In this document: positions 58,109-64,000 of the stretch, piece by piece
How the letters are laid out: the number at the start of each line of letters is the position of its first letter
Numbering within the stretch: position 1 is the stretch's first letter
Source: Adiantum capillus-veneris
Taxonomy: Eukaryota > Streptophyta > Polypodiopsida > Polypodiales > Pteridaceae
Assembly (NCBI GenBank): GCA_014529385.2
Contig: CM043969.1
Location: forward strand, 9,835,001 to 9,899,000
Reading direction: 5' to 3'
Length of the DNA stretch: 64,000 nt
Position numbers and translations under genes: made by a program
The notes under the pieces: generated by a model
Databases searched by the model: none
What the model was told of the DNA's origin: nothing
The model's input: the letters and a program-made list of their open reading frames with translations, nothing else

Positions 58109-59354
58109 ATGCTTACCGTGAAAAAGGGTAAAAGGAAAGTGCGGGTGATGTTGGAAACATGCAGACAACCAGTTCAGGAAGCATGGCCGGTGATAGCAGA
58201 AACAATCAATATGGTGGAAGGATTAGAAGAGGATGAAGAGGAACAATTTCTAAAGGCTAATCTGGATTTGGTTTCTTTATATCTTGCGCTGATTCTGAAA
58301 GGGAATCCGGTGGGGGTTTCAGGAATTCCAGCAGGAATAGGGGAGCAACAACAGGTGCTTCCAAGTCCTCAATCATTGGAGGACGTTATTCAGCAAGAAC
58401 GTGCGTTTGAGGCAAAAATGGAAAAAAATACAAGGGTTAAAGAAGATGAACTAGAGAGGGTCTTTCTGGGGGAGCAAGCGGAGTCACAGCCCATATACAT
58501 TAATAAGCAGCTGGAGGCAAGTTTTAGAGATGATTTGATCAAGTTACTGACAGAGTTTAAGGATGTTTTCTCATGGGAATATGTGGATATGCAGGGATCG
58601 GATCCTAAGTTTTATCAGCATACGATAAATCTGAAACCGGATGCGGTGCCAGTGAAGCAACACTCATACAGGATGAATCCGAATGTGGCAAATCAAGTAA
58701 AGATGGAAATTGATCGCCTGTTGGAAGTAGGTTTTATTACCCCTATTGATAATCCGGAGTGGATTTCTCCAATTGTGGTTTTCTCCAATTGTGGTCGTAC
58801 CAAAGAAAAACAAGCAAATCCGAATTTGTGTGGATTATCGAAAATTGAATGCGGCTACTGTTCCAGATCCTTTTCCTCTTCCATTTTTGGATTCCATTTT
58901 GGATGATGTAGCAGGAAATGAGATGTATACTTTTTTGGATGGATTTGGTGGATATAATCAAATCCGAATGGCATTGCGGGATCAGCCAAAAACAACTTTT
59001 ATTACCGCATGGGTTGTGTTTGCCTGCACAGTGATGTGGTTCGGATTGCGGAATGCACCTTCCACTTTTCAAAGGGATATGTTCCAAATTTTTGGTCCTT
59101 ATTTGACGGATTTTATGAGAATTTTTCTGGATGATCTCAGTGTTTTTGGAGCGCAATTGGAGCATTTGAAGCAATTACGGTTATGCTTTATGAAATGCAG
59201 AGAGGTAAAATTTAGTTTGAATCCTTTAAAGTGTGCATTTGCTGTTCGCAGTGGCAGGCTATTGGGGCATATAATTTCTGAAGATAATATTTCCGTGGAT
59301 CCGAATAAAATTGCCGCAATTATGGAAGCGCCTCCACCGCGGAACCAGAAATAG
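58109..59354 (+). pseudogene. Gypsy-D reverse transcriptase
   Basis: 58109-58790: linker and RT start ('FKDVFSWEYVDMQG', 'SYRMNPNVANQVKMEIDRL', 'EWISPIVV'). A 16-bp tandem duplication (58764-58795) shifts the frame. 58796-59354 continues: 'VVPKKNKQIRICVDYRKLNA', 'FLDGFGGYNQI', 'TFITAW', 'APSTFQRDM', catalytic 'IFLDDLSVFG' (59119-59148) and 'LLGHIISEDNI'. Ends with TAG 59352 soon after, where thumb/connection sequence begins to decay. Confidence 0.88.
58764..58795 (+). repeat. 16-bp tandem duplication in RT
   Basis: TTTCTCCAATTGTGGT occurs twice without a gap; the second copy repeats the 'SPIVV' codons and moves the frame by one. Confidence 0.95.
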
Positions 59355-60789
59355 TGCCAGATTTTCCTGGATCAAAGCTCGTTGGCATGGGAGGCATTTG
59401 CGGTTTGTCGCGCATTTGGCAATCCCGATTACTCAAGAAGATCATGCTATAGATTTTGAATGAACACAGGAATGTGACTTGGCTTTTCGGAGATTAAAAC
59501 TTCAGCTATCCAAAGCTCCGATTATGCTTGCACCGAATTGGGGATAGGACTTTCATGTGTTTGTGGATGCTTCAGATCGAACTATTGGTAGTGTGCTGAT
59601 GCAGGAACAAAGTCAAGGATGGTTCCAAGTTGTCTATTATGCCAGTAGACGATTATCATCCGTAGAAAGAAATTATTCAATAACTGAAAGGGAATGTTTA
59701 GGGATGATTTATTCAGTGAAGAAATTCCGGCACTATCTGTTGGGGCCGACGTTTTTTCTTCCATGTGGACCATTAGGCTCTTTTATACCTGGTAAGGCAA
59801 CAGAATTTGACGGGAAGATTGGCCAGATGTGTGCTTTTGCTGCAGGAATTTGACTTTGAGGTCATACATCGGCCAGGGGCTCAGCATGCGGTGGCTCACT
59901 ACCTATCCAGGTTAAATTCCGGTGAGCCGCCGACGTGTGTAGCTGATGAATTTCCAGATGCGTCTCTGTTTCTAACAGGAGTAATTTCAGAGGATATCAC
60001 AGTTCCGCAACAGGAAAGGGTCATTCCGAGCATCCCATGGACATGGTATGAGGAGATGTTTTATTTTCTCGATAGCGGTGAAATGCCTTCCTTCTTGTCC
60101 AGCCATCAGAGGAAACGTATGGCTATTAGAAGCAGGAATTTTGAGATCATTATGGGGAAGCTCTATTATCGTACGGTGGCATATTTGTTACTCAGATGTG
60201 TGCTACCACAGGAGCAGGAAGTAGTATTAGAGGAAGTCCATACTGGTATTGCGGGAGGTCACTTTGCAGCATTAATCACATCTCGAAAGGTTCTCCAATC
60301 TGGATTATGGTGGCCCACATTGTTTCAGGATGCGAGAAATATGTGCAACAGTGTGATGTGTGTCAGCGGTTGGGGCAACCTACCAAATAGTCCAGAATGC
60401 CTTTTCAGCCAATACTGCCCTTGGAGCCTTTTCAAAAGTGGGGTGTGGATTTTGTTGGTCCTTTTAAACCAGTGGCAACTCACACAGGTAATAAGTATAT
60501 TTTGACAACCACGGATTACGCTACCAAATGGGTGGAGGCATGGCCTTTGAGAGATAATACTACAGTTTCTGTGGCGGAATGCTTATATAAGGATATCTTT
60601 TCTAGATATGGCTGCCCTATTGAGCTCGTTAGTGACAGGGGAAGTCATTTTTTGAATAAGGTGATGGAGAGAATGCTACGGTTTTATTTTGTATTGCATA
60701 GGAAATCTTCTCCATATTATCCTCAGGCGAATGGGCAAGCAGAATCAACTAATAAGCAATTGATTCGGATTTTAACACTAGAATGGTAA
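59355..60789 (+). pseudogene. Gypsy-D RNase H and integrase N-terminal and core parts
   Basis: 59557-59770: RNase H 'MFVDASDRTIGSVLMQ', 'YASRRLSSVERNYSITEREC', 'VKKFRHYLLG'. After a frame change the frame 59807-60505 covers the RNase H end ('HAVAHYLSRL') and the integrase zinc finger ('HTGIAGGHFAALITSRKVL'); the final Cys pair lies in the alternative frame near 60350-60385. 60397-60775: core with D, D, E in 'WGVDFVGPF', 'VSDRGSHF' and 'NGQAESTNK'. The frame is cut at 60776 by the TTAA transposon and resumes in the same phase at 62117. Confidence 0.85.
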
Positions 60790-62112
60790 CCTAACAGGAC
60801 ATAAAAGTGTCCTTTCAGGGTTTTGGAAAAAAATTCCAAAACCATAGTAGATCCACTCATTTTGAAAAGTCCTTTCATGAGCTTATAGTTCAATAACTAC
60901 TACATATGGAAAAAATGAGAAACTTGTAATTTTTCTCATCCCTTGGTCACTACAAGCCTCCAAAGTTGATGGACCAGTGCATTTTGTCCAAAACAACAAT
61001 TTCTTACGGTTGATTGTATATAAATAAGAGTGGAGATTTTTGTAGGACATGAGATAAAATGCCCCGTTAACTTCAATGGGTTGGTGACCAAAACACATGG
61101 TTGCTTTTACCTCACTAATTTTTTTTGGGCATAAAAATAGGTACAAAAAAGTTGCATTTTTGCCATTCTACAGACCTCTCAGCAAAGTTTCTATAGTCAC
61201 GCTCAATACAGATACTATATACATGTTTTCTTAGTTCCCTTTGGGCCTCTTGATTCAAAAGGAGCCATGGAGCATGTCAAAAGGATAATGGATCTCTTAC
61301 AATTGGAACCTTGGGGGCAATGATAAAGTGCTAAATACAGCAAACATGAAAAAACTGGGTTTAGCATTATGACCTCTAGAAACCCATAGAAACTACTCAA
61401 TATCTAGCCAAGTTTGTAGTCTATGATTAGATATGGTTACTACCTACAAAATACACACAATTGGCCTAAGAAACTAGCGATATTGAGAAAGTTATACTTG
61501 TTACTCTTAAATGTATCGTATTCTTCAACAATCAAAAAACTCAACCATCATCATATACTGTGCTATATAGCATATTAGGTCCCCCAAAACTCAAGGAAGA
61601 TTAGATTTATGTTATACATTAGACTTACACAATCAAAATTGAATTTGGATATCAAGAAAGCCACCAAAAAAATCATAAAAGTGCTAATTTTGGCCAAAAA
61701 ACAGGATTATGCAATTCTTGTAAATTGGTCGTAACTTTCAATTTTAACACTTAGCTCTCCCTACAAGCATCAAAACATGTTGAGAACTATGAAGGCCTAA
61801 CCTCTAGCCATCTAAACCTCACAAACATGAAGTTTAGAGTGGTATAGTTGCCAAAAATTGAAAAAAGGCCAAAAACAGGACCCGTTTTTTCACACAGTTT
61901 AGGTTCAAAAATGTTGTGCAAGAGTAAGGTTAATGGTGAGATAGATACTAAAAAAAAAATGCTAAGTTTTTTTCAGCTCATAAGGCAACTTTGTGGATAT
62001 ATAGCACCTAGAAATTCATTTTCATACTCTTCAAACAATTCAAGCAAAATGGTCACTTAACAGGACACAAAAGTGTCCAAGGACATAAAAGTGTCCTGTT
62101 ACCATTCTAGTG
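60776..62112. mobile_element. TTAA-flanked DNA transposon, non-autonomous (piggyBac- or Sola3-like)
   Basis: 1,337 bp. Terminal inverted repeats CACTAGAATGGTAAC (60776-60790) and the exact complement (62098-62112); TTAA on both sides (60772-60775 and 62113-62116). Removing the element plus one TTAA (1,341 bp, a multiple of three) rejoins the integrase frame of gypsy-D. Just inside the ends lie small palindromes of the form GGACAnAAAAGTGTCC: one at left (60797-60812) and two at right (62062-62097). The interior is AT-rich with no transposase; its longest frames (under 90 codons) have no motif. TTAA targets are known for piggyBac, Sola3 and Kolobok. The end TTAACACTAGAA is close to the piggyBac consensus TTAACCCTAGAA, but assignment is open. 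Confidence 0.85.
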
Positions 62113-62928
62113 TTAACAAAGTTAGTGAATATGAATCGAACAGATTGGGATGTGAAACTTCCTTCCGCCTTATGGGCCTATCGGACAGCTTATAAAGTGG
62201 CAACAGGATTGACTCCTTTTAAGTTGGCATTTGGCACGGAGGCAATCACCCCGGTGGAGCGGATGTTGATTGCGGATCAGCTTCTTTCGGAGGATTCTGT
62301 GATTTACCGATTGGATGTTTTGCAGGAACTAGACGAAGAGCGGCTGAATAGCTTTGCGGTGTTGTAGGATCTGCATTCTGGGCGGAAAAAATGGCTGGAT
62401 CGCCCGAAAGCATGGAAATTTGTTCGGGGACAGCTGGTCCTTGTCTTTAATTCCCGCCTCGGGAAGATGCCGGGGAAGCTTAAATTACGGTGGTCAGGAC
62501 CATTCTGGATTTTTCAAGCATGTGGGTCCATCTCTTTTTATTTGGCGGATTTACGGAGGGAGGTTATTTCTGTGCCGGTCAATGGTTTCAGACTGTGCCA
62601 TTATGTTTCACCTACTCCAATTCAGTGCCCCTTTGCTATGGTACAAGAGCCGGAAGCCGCCCTAATCATGATTGGGGATTCTTTTGCATGCAATCTTGGA
62701 AATCGGGAAAGGAACTATGATGGTTGCGAGACCGTGGATCGCCCTATTTTGGGAACTCATTGTGAGAGGGTTACTACATGCAGACGATTCTTATTGTGTT
62801 TCTCCTGTTTAGTGTGTCGCGCGCTCTTAGTTCTATACTCTCTGCTCATTCATCTCATCGCCACCATGATAGCTTCCCTCCTGCAATGTCTTCCTTTCAC
62901 TCCTATACAGCAGCTAGCGCTTTGACGA
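62113..62928 (+). pseudogene. Gypsy-D integrase C-terminal part
   Basis: Continuation of the integrase: '[20 protein letters not shown]', '[12 protein letters not shown]', one TAG (62365), then 'RPKAWKFVRGQLVLVFNSRL' and 'LKLRWSGPFWI' (GPF motif, ~62478-62510) and 'FYLADLRREVISVPVNGFRL'. The same frame stays open to 62925 without recognisable domains. Confidence 0.85.
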
Positions 62929-64000
62929 GTGGACACATGGCTGCAATACTTGCGGCTGCGTGTGTTCACCAACTTGGATTGGCAAGGGATACCAGTTCAT
63001 CCGCAGGCAACATGTTTGATTGAGAAACTGGATGCTAGCCATATTGTGGTGCTGAATAATCAACAGATTCAGTTTTGACAGCATAAAGGATCTCCAAGTG
63101 TTGTTGTTTGCCCAACGATGGCGTGGTGTGCACCTCTCATGTGATCCTTGCTGCAGATGTCGAGTAGGAGTTTGGCTTGAAAGTAAAAGGGGAGTATAAG
63201 CTTTCAGGGTTGTTAGATGTAGCAACCAGGGATGCGTATCAATGGTTTCTTGAGGCGATTTGGCTACAAGCCAAAATCTATACCATTTCGACCCGAGCAA
63301 GAAATGTTTTGCATTCGGCCAACTTTGGGCCAGTAGCTTGGGCAGCGGTTGTCAGAGAACGACTGTTGGCGGCGTGCCAAAGAGTGATGGCACAGTTGGG
63401 GAGAAATACCCCAACCAATACAAAAGTTGGCCAACTTCTCACATTGATTTTTCCTTTAAGAGAAGTTTTTCCTCTCGCCCTGCGTCCTCTCTGCCACTTT
63501 GAAGATGATCGATTGGTGGTCCAAGGGACTGTTGCTCCTCTATCGCAAACGCAAAGTTTGGCAGTGCTTGCTGAGAGGGAAACATAGCAACAACATGTTG
63601 GCACTGGGGATTTTCTAGGTCCATCGACGGCAGTGGTATCCTTTGGAGCCCAGGAGATGGACACTACAGGTGCAGTATCAGCAAACCGCAAGCGCGGCAG
63701 GGAGGAACAAAAATTTTCTACACCACCTCCAACGACTGCATCTCTTGTTTCGGAGGATTTTGCGGTGGCACGCTGGCGCCGCCGAATGCAGGAGAGAGTG
63801 GCAAGCGCTACTCCGCTGAGGACGGGCTCTTCGGTTGCGGATGTTCCCGCTCAACCGGAAACTTCTGGCACTACCAATGCGGCTGCCTCGACGGGAGGTA
63901 CTCTTTCCGCAACGCTACCTTGGGAGGCTACGGCAGCAACCCCTACTGACCAATTACAGGCATGCAACACTTTTTTGAGCAGACTTGCAGAGTCTATTCG
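62929..64000 (+). pseudogene. Reading frame downstream of gypsy-D pol, function unknown
   Basis: After the pol frame, protein-like translation continues in broken frames: 'VDTWLQYLRLRVFTNLDWQG' and 'HIVVLNNQQIQF' (about 62930-63078), then 63168-64000 in one frame with a single TAG at 63585. The first part is helical ('QWFLEAIWLQAKIY', 'ERLLAACQRVMAQL'); the last 130 codons are rich in Ala, Thr, Ser and Pro with a basic 'RWRRRRMQERV' motif. It runs off the window. Its codon and base composition match gypsy-D. It may be an extra open frame of the element (as known for envelope-like or accessory frames in some Ty3 elements) or the start of a neighbouring copy's gag. No family recognised. Confidence 0.45.

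Larger units (their letters stand above)
55387..64000 (+). mobile_element. Gypsy-D: Ty3 retrotransposon running off the window
   Basis: LTR candidate, primer site, gag, protease, RT, RNase H, integrase and a further downstream reading frame; the 3' LTR is beyond the right edge. Motifs ('YRMNPNVANQV', 'FLDDLSVFG', 'GVDFVGPF', GPF at the integrase end) are Ty3-type; no chromodomain and no second RNase H were seen. GC content is visibly higher than in the neighbouring elements. Interrupted by a DNA transposon at 60776-62112. Confidence 0.85.

Noticed and set aside
60776..60790. CACTA (EnSpm) transposon because the end starts CACTA
   Set aside because: CACTA elements make 2-3-bp duplications; here the flanks give no 3-bp match (TAA and TTA) but a clear 4-bp TTAA, and CACTA ends do not continue GAATGG.
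60883..61146. 87-codon minus-strand frame inside the TTAA transposon
   Set aside because: No transposase motif, AT-rich composition and expected by chance; the element is treated as non-coding.

Overview
The window looks like retrotransposon-dense, gene-poor nuclear DNA of a land plant, most likely a fern or another seed-free plant. This is an inference from three things: the repetitive pentatricopeptide (PPR) remnant with 'IHDDIV'-type repeats, the Ty3 lineages present, and the abundance of GA, CA and G-run microsatellites. No RNA gene and no clearly intact host gene was found. Almost every coding stretch is a piece of a transposable element broken by stops or frameshifts.

Layout. 1-4.2 kb: a decayed LINE (ORF1-like, endonuclease, reverse transcriptase (RT), 3' tail ending in TCTA/TC). 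4.6-11.4 kb: a Ty1/copia element (copia-1) on +, with LTRs, a tRNA-Met-type primer site, gag, protease, integrase, RT and RNase H. Its middle is a chimaera with a Ty3 chromodomain fragment, flanked by a 565-bp duplication of copia sequence. 11.9-13.8 kb: gag remnant of a Ty3 family (copy A). 14.3-17.2 kb: a PPR pseudogene on -, carrying a small inverted-repeat insertion. 17.2-17.4 kb: a second LINE 3' tail. 18.06-25.17 kb: the best-preserved element, a Ty3 of Tat-like design with a second RNase H and 0.86-kb LTRs. 25.4-29.1 kb: no recognisable gene. 29.1-31.0 kb: a Ty3 pol fragment on - with a 717-bp tandem duplication. 32.7-33.0 kb: a hAT transposase scrap on -. 33.18-35.6 kb: LTR plus gag start of the same Ty3 family as copy A (copy B). 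35.9-36.6 kb: a ~154-bp tandem repeat. 36.7-38.9 kb: a hAT transposase pseudogene on +. 39.5-40.1 kb: a coiled-coil plus RING-H2 pseudogene on -. 40.24-45.17 kb: copia-2 on -, same family as copia-1. 45.8-47.05 kb: a protein-kinase-like pseudogene on -. 47.19-47.70 kb: an 86-bp tandem repeat. 48.3-55.2 kb: copy C of the Ty3 family, with gag end, pol and part of the 3' LTR. 55.4-64.0 kb: another Ty3 element running off the window, interrupted at 60.8-62.1 kb by a TTAA-flanked DNA transposon with short terminal inverted repeats.

The genes do not form a host pathway. They record repeated insertion, nesting and decay. The most informative structures are the TTAA element inserted in an integrase frame, a 58-bp micro-inversion in copia-2, the copia/Ty3 chimaera, the poly-G-ended MITE-like insertion, and two non-transposon pseudogenes (kinase-like and RING-H2). 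Family assignments come from motifs read by eye; no database search was run.
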